Assembly (NCBI GenBank): GCA_016795505.1
Contig: JAEUHH010000114.1
Span: forward strand, 1-52,858
Direction: 5' to 3'
Length of the DNA stretch: 52,858 nt
From: Verrucomicrobiales bacterium
Lineage (GTDB): Bacteria > Verrucomicrobiota > Verrucomicrobiia > Verrucomicrobiales > DEV007
Of the stretch, positions 18,132 through 26,562 are shown in pieces. Positions within the stretch are counted from its first letter, which is position 1. Every line of letters starts with the position of its first letter. Position numbers and translations under genes: made by a program. The notes below the pieces were generated by a model. The model made no database searches. It worked only from the letters and a program-made list of their open reading frames with translations, and had not been told where the DNA came from.

Positions 18132-18169
18132 GGGCTGCGGCCGGCGGGGGCAACTGTCAAAGCTGGTCG

Positions 18170-18712
18170 TCAAAATCCGACCGTGACCGGAAAATCCGGG
18201 CACAAAGCCGAGCGGGAAAGCTCGCCTACGGCATCGAAAAAGGCGACTTTCCCCTCCGACGACACAATCCACACCTCTCCGGCTCCGGCTTCGAAATAAA
18301 GCCGCCGCTTTTCTTCAATCTCCGCCCGCGTATTCGCGGGGGACAACACTTCGATGCAAATCTCAGGCGCGATGGTCAGGACGTTATCCCGCAACCCTTC
18401 CTCGACCCGTCGGTGCGAGATCCAGACGACATCGATGCCTTTGACGCCTCCGCTGGTGGAGACCGGGCACTCCGGTCTTACGCGACCCATTTCCTTCGGC
18501 ATGCGGTCCCGAAGCAGCTCAAATACCGCACCTTGCAACTCGCTGTGGTGGAACCCCGGAGGCGGCATCATGACAATCTGTCCGTGACGGTTGGTTTCGA
18601 TGCGGTAATCGAGAGAAGCGAGGAAAGGGTCAACTGACAACTCGCCCCAACGCGCCAAATTGAAGGCGTGCTGATCAGCAACCTCGGGGAGCGCTGCGAG
18701 AACCTGACTCAT
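18170..18712 (-). CDS. Uma2-family (DUF820) putative endonuclease
   Basis: A 180-aa PD-(D/E)XK-fold protein of the Uma2 family, which is abundant in cyanobacteria and PVC bacteria. The catalytic positions are visible: D94 in GIDVVWIS, E121 in CIEVLSPAN, and K135 in EEKRRLYFEAG. The segment QIVMMPPPGFHHSE is the typical N-terminal block. The biological substrate of this family is unknown. The ATG at 18712 (MSQVLAAL) was chosen; an upstream ATG at 18778 would add a basic, Cys-containing stretch not expected in the family. It converges with the DUF1501 gene (38 bp between stops) and lies downstream of the ABC exporter gene. Confidence 0.88.
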   Translation of the reverse strand: MSQVLAALPEVADQHAFNLARWGELSVDPFLASLDYRIETNRHGQIVMMPPPGFHHSELQGAVFELLRDRMPKEMGRVRPECPVSTSGGVKGIDVVWISHRRVEEGLRDNVLTIAPEICIEVLSPANTRAEIEEKRRLYFEAGAGEVWIVSSEGKVAFFDAVGELSRSALCPDFPVTVGF

Positions 18713-18782
18713 CTTTTTACGATAAGGCAACAATTCCCCTGCGCAACACCCGCGGCTGCGACGGGCCGCCCGCCTCATCTGG

Positions 18783-20567
18783 TCACTCCAACTGCAGCTT
18801 GGCCAGCGTCGCGTAGAGGCTTTGCTCGTGTTTCACCAATTCGTCGTGCGTGCCCCGCTCGACGATGGCGCCGCCTGACATCACCAGGATCTGGTCACAG
18901 CGCCGCACGGTGGACAGGCGGTGGGCGATAATGATGGAGGTGCGGTTTTCCATCAATTGATCCAGTGCCTCCTGGACGAGCCGCTCGCTCTCGGCATCGA
19001 GGCTGCTGGTGGCCTCGTCGAGGATCAGGATGGCCGGGTCCGCGAGAATGGCACGGGCGATGGCGATGCGCTGGCGTTGTCCGCCGGAAAGCTGGGTGCC
19101 CCGCTCGCCCACGAGGGTTTCGTAGCCCTCGGGCAGGGCGTCGATGAACTGGCTGGCATTGGCCAGTCGGGCCGCCCGCTCGATTTCCTCCCGCGAGGCT
19201 CCGGGCCGCCCGTAGGCGATGTTTTCGGCGATCGAACCACCGAACAGCAACACCTCCTGCGGGACGAGCGCGAAATTCTGCCGCAGCGTGGTCAGGGACA
19301 GATCACGGATCGGCTGGCCGTCGATGAGGATCTCCCCTTTGATCGGCTCGAAGAATCGATACAGCAGCGAGATCGTGGTCGTCTTGCCCGATCCACTCGG
19401 ACCGACGAGGGCGATGCGCTGGCCGGCGGCGGCTTTCAGGGAAAAGTCGTGCAGCACCACGGCTTCGGGACGCGAGGGATAGGCGAACTCGACCCCGCGC
19501 ATCTCGATGTCGCCCCGGAAGCGCATCCGCGGCGCATCGTCATCCTCGGGCTCGATCTCCTCCTTGAGGATCTCCCGAACCCGCTCCGTCGCCCCGAGCG
19601 CCCGCTGAAGCTGGCTGATCAATTCGGGAAACTGGGCGAAAGACGCCGCCACCAGACCGCTGAAGGCGCCGAACTGCGCCAACTGCGCGGCATCGATCTC
19701 GCCCGCACTGACCATGCGGATGGCAAACCAAATCACCAGGGTCAGCGCAACGGAGAAACAAAAGATGATGAAGGCGATGAACGAAGCACGCGGCAGCGCG
19801 GCCCGGATGGCGGTCCGCAGGAACTCGCCCATCTGGTTCGCATACCGGGCGATCTCGTGGCTTTCGTTCCGGAACGCCTTCACGCTCACGATGCTCTGGA
19901 GGCTCTCATCGACGACGACCTGCGACTTGGCCAGCTCATCCTGCGCCTTCCGGGTGAGTTTGCGGATGCGGGCGCCGAAGATGGCGATCAGCACGAGCAC
20001 CACCGGGATGGTGGCGATCATGAAGAGCGACAATTTGACCGATTTCAGGAAAATGAACACCAGCCCGCCCGACAGCATGACGGTGTGTCTCACCAGCATG
20101 GGTATGGTCGAGACCAGCGTCTCCCGCAGCGCCTCGACATCGTTCGCGAGTCGGGATGCCAGTTCACCCACGCGACGGGCATTCAGGGTCGCCATCGGCA
20201 GCCGGATGATGCGGCTGAAGGTGTCGCGACGCACGGCGGCGAGGGCGCGCTCTGACGCCTTGGCGAACAGAAGGATGCGCCAGAAAGCGATGAAGGCCTG
20301 CGCGCCGACCAGACCGATCAGGATCAGCGTGGTGCGGTTGGCCTCCGCCACCAGATCGGCCCCCGAGCGGCCGCCGGAGAGAGCCGTGCCGACCAACTGG
20401 CCGAGCAGATTGAAAAACGCGAGCGTCATCGCCCCGGTCAGGGCCAGAGCGAACAGAGCCGGCACGAACACATTGGCCTGGGGCCGGAGATACTGGATGA
20501 AAAAGCGGGCATCCGTCCAGGCGGCGCGGTCCCAGAGCTTTTTGCCGGAGCGTTCGGTATCTGACAT
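18783..20567 (-). CDS. ABC exporter (fused transmembrane and ATPase domains), MsbA/BmrA-like
   Basis: A 594-aa half-transporter with six predicted membrane helices in the first 330 residues and a C-terminal nucleotide-binding domain. The latter shows Walker A GPSGSGKTT, the Q loop LVPQEVLLFGGS, the signature LSGGQRQRIAIARA, Walker B ILILDEATSSLD and the H loop IIAHRLSTV. It should work as a homodimer that exports lipids, drugs or glycolipids. The start at 20567 (MSDTERSG) leaves a short cytosolic N-terminus before the first helix. It diverges from the ECF sigma gene, with a shared 207-bp spacer in which I see no convincing promoter. Confidence 0.92.
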   Translation of the reverse strand: MSDTERSGKKLWDRAAWTDARFFIQYLRPQANVFVPALFALALTGAMTLAFFNLLGQLVGTALSGGRSGADLVAEANRTTLILIGLVGAQAFIAFWRILLFAKASERALAAVRRDTFSRIIRLPMATLNARRVGELASRLANDVEALRETLVSTIPMLVRHTVMLSGGLVFIFLKSVKLSLFMIATIPVVLVLIAIFGARIRKLTRKAQDELAKSQVVVDESLQSIVSVKAFRNESHEIARYANQMGEFLRTAIRAALPRASFIAFIIFCFSVALTLVIWFAIRMVSAGEIDAAQLAQFGAFSGLVAASFAQFPELISQLQRALGATERVREILKEEIEPEDDDAPRMRFRGDIEMRGVEFAYPSRPEAVVLHDFSLKAAAGQRIALVGPSGSGKTTTISLLYRFFEPIKGEILIDGQPIRDLSLTTLRQNFALVPQEVLLFGGSIAENIAYGRPGASREEIERAARLANASQFIDALPEGYETLVGERGTQLSGGQRQRIAIARAILADPAILILDEATSSLDAESERLVQEALDQLMENRTSIIIAHRLSTVRRCDQILVMSGGAIVERGTHDELVKHEQSLYATLAKLQLE

Positions 20568-20774
20568 GGGGAAAGGACAAAAATGGCGTTGGAGGGCGGT
20601 TCTTTCGGGCACATTTCGCCCGGCGTCCAGTCACGAGATACGTGATTCGCCGCGGCTCCGGGATCAACGGGCGACCGGGCGGCGGACATTTTTTCAGACA
20701 AACAGCCGGCTGGGTGCCGCTTTTTTCTAAAAGTTCAGGCCGCTCGCGCGTCAAAAACAAAGAGCGCTACCGCC

Positions 20775-21284
20775 ATGCCCGCACATCCCACCTGGTCCGA
20801 ATGGCTCGGGGAATACGGTCCCCGTCTGATGTTGTTCGCCCGGCAGCAAACCCGCTGCGAGGCGGATGCGGAGGATGTGTTGCAGTCCGCCCTGATCAAG
20901 ACGTGGAAGTCCCACGGCGACCGCCCCACCGACGACCTGCTGGGTCTGGTCTTCACCAACATCCGCCGCTGCGCCATCGACGCCGCCCGCATGCAGGACC
21001 GGCGGACCGACCGCGAGCAGCGCGCGGTGGAGGAAATGGGGCCGCCGGTGGCCTGGTTCGAAATGCCGGACGACGACGAGACGCGCGCCCTGCAGGTGGC
21101 CCTGGCGTCGCTGCCGGAGAAATTCCGCGATGTGATCACGCTGAAACTCTGGGGCGACCTGACCTTTGCCCAGATCGCCGAGACGCTCGACATTCCCGCG
21201 AACACCGCTGCCTCGCGCTATCGCTACGGCCTGGAGCAGTTGCGGTCGCACCTGGCCCGCGAACGCGAGTATCTGGGAAAATAG
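20775..21284 (+). CDS. ECF-type RNA polymerase sigma factor
   Basis: This 169-aa protein has sigma region 2 (ARQQTRCEADAEDVLQSALIKTW) and region 4 (LPEKFRDVITLKLWGDLTFAQIAETL followed by NTAASRYRYGLEQLR) with the usual helix-turn-helix. No anti-sigma gene is adjacent: the neighbours are the divergent ABC exporter and the convergent last gene of the MoxR cluster. It may therefore be controlled by another mechanism or by a distant anti-sigma factor. The length is at the short end for ECF proteins but complete. Confidence 0.9.
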   Translation: MPAHPTWSEWLGEYGPRLMLFARQQTRCEADAEDVLQSALIKTWKSHGDRPTDDLLGLVFTNIRRCAIDAARMQDRRTDREQRAVEEMGPPVAWFEMPDDDETRALQVALASLPEKFRDVITLKLWGDLTFAQIAETLDIPANTAASRYRYGLEQLRSHLAREREYLGK

Positions 21285-21306
21285 CGCTTCCCCCCCCTGC
21301 CCTCTC

Positions 21307-21915
21307 TCAAAGCCCGGTCAAATCCGGCGGCAAGGCGAGAGCCTCCGCCAGCTCCCACCCGGCCACCTCGTCGGCGAGCCCGTGGACGGCCAGTCCGGCG
21401 ACAATCGCGGCGCGGTCCGGCTCGACGATGCCTTCCTCGGCGAGTTGTTTTTCATCCGCGGGGCAGTCCGGAAAAATCCGGCAAGCCAGATACCAGCACG
21501 CCCACGCCCGCCAGGCACGCTGGGTCTTGCGCGGCTCGACCATGCGGGTGGCGAGATGCTGGTAGTGCCGCCGGGGATTCCCAATGAACTGATCTGCTTC
21601 CCGCCGCCGCATCACCCAGACAGCAGCCCGGTAGGGCAGCGGCCAGTCGCCCAGCACCGGCTCGCCGCCCTGCAGATCGGCCCCCAGCGCCCGGTTGATC
21701 TGCAACAGGGCCTGGGCCGGAAAACCCTGAAGCCAGAGCGATTGCGCGCATTTCAATGCCTGAAGGTAAAAATCCCCGCCACGATCCCCGTTTCGGAAAG
21801 CCTTCATCGCCGCCGCCGGGATCGGCTCCGTCACCGCGGGGAGAAAGGGACAGGCGGGCAGGCCCGGCAGGTGGATGCGACCGGATACGGGAAGGGCGGC
21901 GGGGCTTTCGCTCAT
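21307..21915 (-). CDS. Conserved-looking protein of unknown function at the end of the MoxR cluster
   Basis: I do not recognise a family for this 202-aa protein. It has no signal peptide or membrane segment. It is rich in Trp and Ala, with helical segments including GFPAQALLQINRALGADL (about 62-80) and a basic block GNPRRHYQHLATRM in the middle. The helical, Ala-rich make-up is compatible with a tetratricopeptide-like or all-alpha fold. It begins 17 bp after the stop of the RDD gene, so it is very likely the last member of the MoxR operon, and it converges with the sigma factor gene 22 bp away. Confidence 0.65.
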   Translation of the reverse strand: MSESPAALPVSGRIHLPGLPACPFLPAVTEPIPAAAMKAFRNGDRGGDFYLQALKCAQSLWLQGFPAQALLQINRALGADLQGGEPVLGDWPLPYRAAVWVMRRREADQFIGNPRRHYQHLATRMVEPRKTQRAWRAWACWYLACRIFPDCPADEKQLAEEGIVEPDRAAIVAGLAVHGLADEVAGWELAEALALPPDLTGL

Positions 21916-21932
21916 GATGCAGGGCGGCAGTT

Positions 21933-22742
21933 TCAGACGACCACGGATTTCCGGTAGAGCGTGTCCACGACATTGCGCACATACTGCTCGTCAGACAGAC
22001 CGTGGGTCGCCTCATCGGGAAATTCGGCATGCGTCCGAAAGTGCCCCGCCAGCGCGGCGAACACCTCGAGCCGGTGCACGGGATCGAGTTCATCGCGCCG
22101 CAGCAGGCTGTCCAGGGCCACCTGAGCCTCCTCGGGCGTGGATCGCTGGCGCAGCCGGGCCTCCAGATGCGGATGCTCGGCAAAAGAATTGTAGCCCGTC
22201 CGCGCCAGGATCTGGTCGATGGCGGGCTCGGGGAATTTCACCTGACGGATCACCAGCGTGCCGGCGGCGATGTCGCCCAGCCGCTGGCAGCGCTTGCTGA
22301 AAAGACACGATGTCGCCCCGACAAGATAAGCCATCGATGGCAGGATATCGACCATGCGGAAGAGATTCCGCACCACGATCTGGCGCAGGGTCAGATTCAG
22401 CCCGCGCTCATCCACGACACGCAGGCCGTAGATCCGTTTGCCGACCGTCCGCCCGCGCCACAACCACTCCAGGGTGATGCCGTAGAAGACCGAGACGATG
22501 AATCCCAGCGCGATCTGGATCGCCTGGGCGAAATCGAGGATCGCCCGGTTGATCACCGGCACCGCAGCGAAGACGATCGCCAGCAGCCCGAGCACCTGCG
22601 AGATCGCGATCGACAGCGCGCCGATGATCAGCAGATCGATCAGCCAAGCCAGGCAGCGGACCACCGGACTGGCCAGGGCGAGGGAAAACGACACCCCCTC
22701 CGGCGTGCGGATCTCCAGGGAGGCTGTCTTGGCGAGGCTCAT
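21933..22742 (-). CDS. RDD-family membrane protein
   Basis: A 269-aa protein with three to four hydrophobic segments (about 25-50, 52-72 and 78-100, plus a weaker one) in the first 160 residues. The RDD signature pattern is present as LAWLIDLLIIGAL and GRTVGKRIYGLRVVD. The C-terminal 110 residues are soluble and charged. RDD proteins are poorly characterised; some are linked to ion transport. It lies 32 bp downstream of the SpoIIM-like gene. MoxR, DUF58, SpoIIM-like and RDD genes recur together in many bacterial groups, which supports a joint membrane-associated function. Confidence 0.85.
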   Translation of the reverse strand: MSLAKTASLEIRTPEGVSFSLALASPVVRCLAWLIDLLIIGALSIAISQVLGLLAIVFAAVPVINRAILDFAQAIQIALGFIVSVFYGITLEWLWRGRTVGKRIYGLRVVDERGLNLTLRQIVVRNLFRMVDILPSMAYLVGATSCLFSKRCQRLGDIAAGTLVIRQVKFPEPAIDQILARTGYNSFAEHPHLEARLRQRSTPEEAQVALDSLLRRDELDPVHRLEVFAALAGHFRTHAEFPDEATHGLSDEQYVRNVVDTLYRKSVVV

Positions 22743-22774
22743 CTATCGCATTTCGTTGGTTATCCGTGCCGCCT

Positions 22775-23800
22775 TCACACTCTGGTGCGCTCCCCACGCG
22801 GGGCGTCGCCCTCGTCCCGACGACCACAAAAGCCGAGGAAGCCCGCCAGCACCGCCACCTGCACCAGGCCGAAGGCGATCTTCCACGGATAGATCTGCGG
22901 CCCGTGGTATTGCGAGAGAAACGACTCCACCAGCCCCGCCCAGACCAGCATCAGGGCCGCCCCGCCCACCAGGGTGAGCAAATCGTCGCGGATGCGGGCC
23001 AGTCGCTGCCGGAGCCGGAGATTCGTGCCCCAGCCGAACATCGCCCGCGCGATCACCAGCCCCGCCTGGCCGCCGATGAAGATCGCGGGCAGTTCCCACG
23101 AGCCATGAGGCAACAACCAGGCCGTCAGGAAGACACCCTGCCCGTCGGCGATGTAGTCGTAGCCGATAATGCCGATCAGCAGCCCGTTGCTGAACAGCAG
23201 CAGCACCGTCAGCACCCCGTAGGTGATGCCGCAGACCATCGTCAGCAGGGTGACGCGGGTGTTGTTCACCCACAGATAGGACGAAAAGGTCTGCCGCCCC
23301 TCGAAGGCGTCGAATTCCTGTTTTTCCTCCCGTTCCACCCGCTTCGACGGCGACTCGTGGGTGTGGGAAAACTGCGCCGGGATGAATTGCGTCTTCAGCT
23401 CCGGATTCCAGGCCATGATCACCGCGCCCAGCGCGCCGCCGAGCCAGAAGATCGCCGTCGACAGGGCAAAGGCCTGCCAATGCCGGCGGAACGTCCGGGG
23501 AAAAGTCCGCGTCAGCCAGCGCCACGGCTGGAAGGGCACCCGCTCCGCCCGCCGCTCATGCAGATGGCTGTAGGCGCGCGCCACCAGATTTTCGAGCCAG
23601 TTCCGCACCTCCACGTCGCCGGCGAAGGTCTTGAGCTTCACCAGATCGGCCGAGGCCCGCTGATAGAGGTAAAGAAACCGCCGCGCCTCGTCCAGCGGTG
23701 CTGCACGCCCCGGCTGGTTGTCCTGCAGCCGCATCAGTCCCTGCAACTCGTCCCAATACGGCCGCTCGCGGAGGATGAACTGATCGAGGTCGAGAATCAT
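22775..23800 (-). CDS. Stage II sporulation protein M-like (SpoIIM/DUF95) membrane protein
   Basis: This 341-aa protein has an N-terminal soluble helical region and then several membrane segments: after FRRHWQAFALST (about 130), TRVTLLTMVCGITYGVLT, LLIGIIGYDYIA, and the C-terminal LVQVAVLAGFLGF. The block FLTAWLLPHGSWELPAIFIGG contains the LPHG-E motif typical of SpoIIM/DUF95 proteins. In sporulating Firmicutes SpoIIM is part of the engulfment machinery; in non-sporulating bacteria the role is unknown. The ATG at 23800 (MILDLDQF) was chosen; the frame is open upstream but that stretch is Cys/Gly-rich and unlike the family. It starts 79 bp after the DUF58 gene. Confidence 0.85.
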   Translation of the reverse strand: MILDLDQFILRERPYWDELQGLMRLQDNQPGRAAPLDEARRFLYLYQRASADLVKLKTFAGDVEVRNWLENLVARAYSHLHERRAERVPFQPWRWLTRTFPRTFRRHWQAFALSTAIFWLGGALGAVIMAWNPELKTQFIPAQFSHTHESPSKRVEREEKQEFDAFEGRQTFSSYLWVNNTRVTLLTMVCGITYGVLTVLLLFSNGLLIGIIGYDYIADGQGVFLTAWLLPHGSWELPAIFIGGQAGLVIARAMFGWGTNLRLRQRLARIRDDLLTLVGGAALMLVWAGLVESFLSQYHGPQIYPWKIAFGLVQVAVLAGFLGFCGRRDEGDAPRGERTRV

Positions 23801-23879
23801 GGAGGAAACGATCGAAAATCCCAGTCTTCGGCAGCCGGCGCAAGCGGAACAGCCTCCGCCCCGCGACACCGGGCCCGAT

Positions 23880-25295
23880 TCATATCAATTGGCGCTTTTT
23901 CACATTCAGATACTGCGTCACCGCCTCGGCACAGAGTTCCTCGTGGTCGGGCAGACCGAGTTCCACCCCCAGATGGCTCAGCTTGCGGCCGATCTCGCCC
24001 AGTTCGTTCCATTGGAAATGCCCCGCCAGCGACTCGTAGAGGTCCGCGGTCTTTTCCGGCCGGCTCCGGGCCGAAAACAACGGATGCGCCTTCTCCGGAC
24101 GCACCATGTTGACGAGGATGAGATGCTGCCGGCTGATCAATGGGATGCTCTCATAGAAGTGCTCCGCCGTCAGGGGATCGCTCAAGTCCACCAGCATCAC
24201 CAACAATGCCCGCCGGGTGAGTCGCTGGCGCAGCGTGACCATCAACTGCTCAAAATCCGGCGCCACCGGCTTCGGCTCCAGCGTGTAGAGCGCATCGCGC
24301 ACGATCGAATAGTGCTCCCTCCCCCCGCCGCTCCGGATGAAACGGTCCACCTGATCCGCAAAACTGATGAAGCCGAACAGATCCCCCTGCCGTTCCGCCA
24401 CCGAAGCCAGGATCAGGGCACAATGCAAAAAACGCTCCAACTGTGTCGTTACCGTCACATCGCCCCCTGCCGCATACTCGACCACGGCATCGCCCGCCGC
24501 CGGTTCCCCCGCCTCCTCGACCGGCACCCGGATCTCCCGGGCGCTCAGCCGCGAATGGTCCACGATCACATAGACCTCCTGGGTGCGCTCGATCTGGTAG
24601 GTGCGCGTCACCGGCCGGTTGCGGCGCGCGGTCGCCTTCCAGTCGATGTCGATGTAGTCGTCGCCGGGCTGGTACTCCCGCAGTTGCTCGAATTCGCGCC
24701 CTTTTCCGACCTGCCGCACCGCATGGCCCCCCTCGTTGCCCCGATGGAGGAAGATCCCCGACAGGCGCCGCCGCTCGGCCGCCAGATCCGGATACACCCG
24801 CAGCTCCAATTTCAATGGATAACGCCGACGAATCAGCCACCATCCCACCCGACTCGGCGTCTCCACGTGCAGCGCCTCGATCCAGAACTGCCCGCGCCTC
24901 AGCGGCAGCAGATCCGTCTCCGCCCGCTGCACCTTGCCGGGCGCCAGACTCCCCACCTGCCCCACCACGCCGCCCTCGATGCGGAAATCGGTCGAAATCG
25001 GCAGCCCATGGCGCAGCCACCGCAGCGTCTCCGTGCCGGCGTTGCCCAGCTCGAAGGGAAGCGTCACCACTTTGCCCTTGGTCGCCCGCAGCAATTCCGG
25101 CGCCTGGAGCCGCACCCCGTCGAGCCGCCCGAGGGACAAAGCCAGATCGATCGCCGCCACCGCCACAAAGCCAGCCAGCGCCAGCCAGCCCGCCCAGTGG
25201 CCCGGCCCATCGGGAAAATAGACCAATGCCGTCACCGCCGGCACCGCCACCAGGGCGGCGGCCCACAGCAGGGCGGAGTTTGGGGCAAAGCGCAT
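23880..25295 (-). CDS. DUF58 / vWA-like protein of the MoxR cluster
   Basis: A 471-aa protein with two N-terminal membrane segments (about 9-28 and 34-54) and a soluble region holding the DUF58 signature. The key block REFEQLREYQPGDDYIDIDW followed by K-A-T-A-R sits near 203-228. Downstream, VYVIVDHSR resembles the first strand and acidic loop of a von Willebrand A fold (D-x-S motif partly altered to DHSR). DUF58 proteins are the usual partners of MoxR ATPases, which are thought to help mature metalloproteins or complexes. It lies between the MoxR gene (83 bp upstream) and the SpoIIM-like gene. Confidence 0.9.
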   Translation of the reverse strand: MRFAPNSALLWAAALVAVPAVTALVYFPDGPGHWAGWLALAGFVAVAAIDLALSLGRLDGVRLQAPELLRATKGKVVTLPFELGNAGTETLRWLRHGLPISTDFRIEGGVVGQVGSLAPGKVQRAETDLLPLRRGQFWIEALHVETPSRVGWWLIRRRYPLKLELRVYPDLAAERRRLSGIFLHRGNEGGHAVRQVGKGREFEQLREYQPGDDYIDIDWKATARRNRPVTRTYQIERTQEVYVIVDHSRLSAREIRVPVEEAGEPAAGDAVVEYAAGGDVTVTTQLERFLHCALILASVAERQGDLFGFISFADQVDRFIRSGGGREHYSIVRDALYTLEPKPVAPDFEQLMVTLRQRLTRRALLVMLVDLSDPLTAEHFYESIPLISRQHLILVNMVRPEKAHPLFSARSRPEKTADLYESLAGHFQWNELGEIGRKLSHLGVELGLPDHEELCAEAVTQYLNVKKRQLI

Positions 25296-25378
25296 CGGTT
25301 TTCGTCAATCTGGACTCACTGAATCTCTTTCACCCGGCTGAAATCGCTCGCCATTTTCCCAAAGCCGCGGCTCCATCG

Positions 25379-26389
25379 TCACCGCGGCACCGCCACCCGC
25401 TCCAGCAGTTTCTGGATCGCCTCTTGCACCGTCACCCCCTCGATCTCATACTCCGGCCGCAGCACCACGCGGTGAGACAGCACCGGATAGGCCATGGAGC
25501 GAATGTCGTCCGGCGTCACAAAGTCGCGCCCCTCGACCGCCGCCAGCGCCCGGCTGGCCAGCAGCAACGCCTGGGTCGCCCGCGGGCCGGCCCCTACCTG
25601 GATGCTGTCCATCCGGCGTGTCTCGCGGATCAAATCCACCACATAGACAGTCAGCTCCTCCTTGAGCGTGATGCCTCGGAGCGCCTGTCGCATCCGCACG
25701 ATGTCGGCATCCGTCAGCACCGCCTGCACCGCACCGCTCTGCAGGATCTGCTCCGGCGTCTCGCTGCCGAGCGATTTCTGCGCCAGCAGCAACTCCTCCT
25801 CCCGCTCGGGATAGTCCATCTCAACCCGGAGGAGGAAGCGATCCTTCTGCGCCTCCGGCAGCGGGTAGGTGCCCTCGTACTCGATCGGATTCTGGGTCGC
25901 GAAGACGGTGAAACTCGCCGGCAGTTGATGCGTCACCCCGTCGATCGTCACCTGGCGCTCCTGCATCGCCTGCAACAGCGCGCTCTGGGTCTTGGCCGGT
26001 GCGCGATTGATCTCATCCGCAAGGAGAAACGCGGTGAAGACCGGCCCTTTGACCAGATGGAAGGCGCCCTCCTGCAGATTGAAGATGTTCGTGCCCGTGA
26101 TGTCCGACGGCATCAGGTCCGGAGTGAACTGGATGCGCGAAAAATCCGTGCCCAACACCCTCGCCAACGTGCGCACCAGCAGGGTCTTGGCGATGCCCGG
26201 CACGCCCTCGATGAGGATGTGGTTGCCGGTGAAGATGGCGATCAGACACTGGTCCACCACCGCCTGCTGGCCGATGATGACCTTGGCAACCTCGGCCCGC
26301 GAGCGGGCGAGCACGTCTTTGACCGCGTCGACCTCGGCGCGGGGACGCACCGTCGAATCGTCGGATGGAATAGTCGGGTCCGTGTCCAT
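25379..26389 (-). CDS. MoxR-family AAA+ ATPase
   Basis: A 336-aa AAA+ protein. Visible motifs are the Walker A-like ILIEGVPGIAKT, Walker B FLLADEINRAP, sensor 1 FATQNPIEYEGTYPLPEAQ, and a lid domain with sensor 2 GAGPRATQALLLASRALA. This matches MoxR proteins throughout. They act as chaperone-like ATPases with vWA/DUF58 partners, and here the DUF58 gene follows directly. It is the first gene of an apparent five-gene operon (MoxR, DUF58, SpoIIM-like, RDD, unknown) transcribed leftwards. The ATG at 26389 begins a polar N-terminal stretch of about 20 residues before the conserved fold. Confidence 0.95.
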   Translation of the reverse strand: MDTDPTIPSDDSTVRPRAEVDAVKDVLARSRAEVAKVIIGQQAVVDQCLIAIFTGNHILIEGVPGIAKTLLVRTLARVLGTDFSRIQFTPDLMPSDITGTNIFNLQEGAFHLVKGPVFTAFLLADEINRAPAKTQSALLQAMQERQVTIDGVTHQLPASFTVFATQNPIEYEGTYPLPEAQKDRFLLRVEMDYPEREEELLLAQKSLGSETPEQILQSGAVQAVLTDADIVRMRQALRGITLKEELTVYVVDLIRETRRMDSIQVGAGPRATQALLLASRALAAVEGRDFVTPDDIRSMAYPVLSHRVVLRPEYEIEGVTVQEAIQKLLERVAVPR

Positions 26390-26499
26390 GAGTTAAGAAA
26401 AGAAAATCGGTTATTCCCTCGCACAGTCGGCGCCCGACACAACCCCAAAAAACCGGCCGTTTGGCAAGCCGGGAATGGCGGCGGGGGCACTTTTTTTTC

Positions 26500-26562
26500 G
26501 ATCATACCCTGTTCCATCGCCGATCCAACCCTGTCTGATCGGAGAGGCAACCCTATCTGATC
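26500..26562. repeat. Three units of the 22-bp palindromic family
   Basis: Units start at 26500 (GATCATACCCTGTTCCATC), 26522 (GATCCAACCCTGTCTGATC) and 26544 (GAGGCAACCCTATCTGATC), exactly 22 bp apart. The last unit overlaps the TGA stop (26561-26563, minus strand) of the enolase-superfamily gene, so it forms the end of that message. A run of eight T precedes the array on the plus strand. Confidence 0.9.

Noticed and set aside
20613-20774. Autoregulated ECF promoter
   Set aside because: No convincing -35/-10 pair could be matched in the divergent spacer, so none is annotated.
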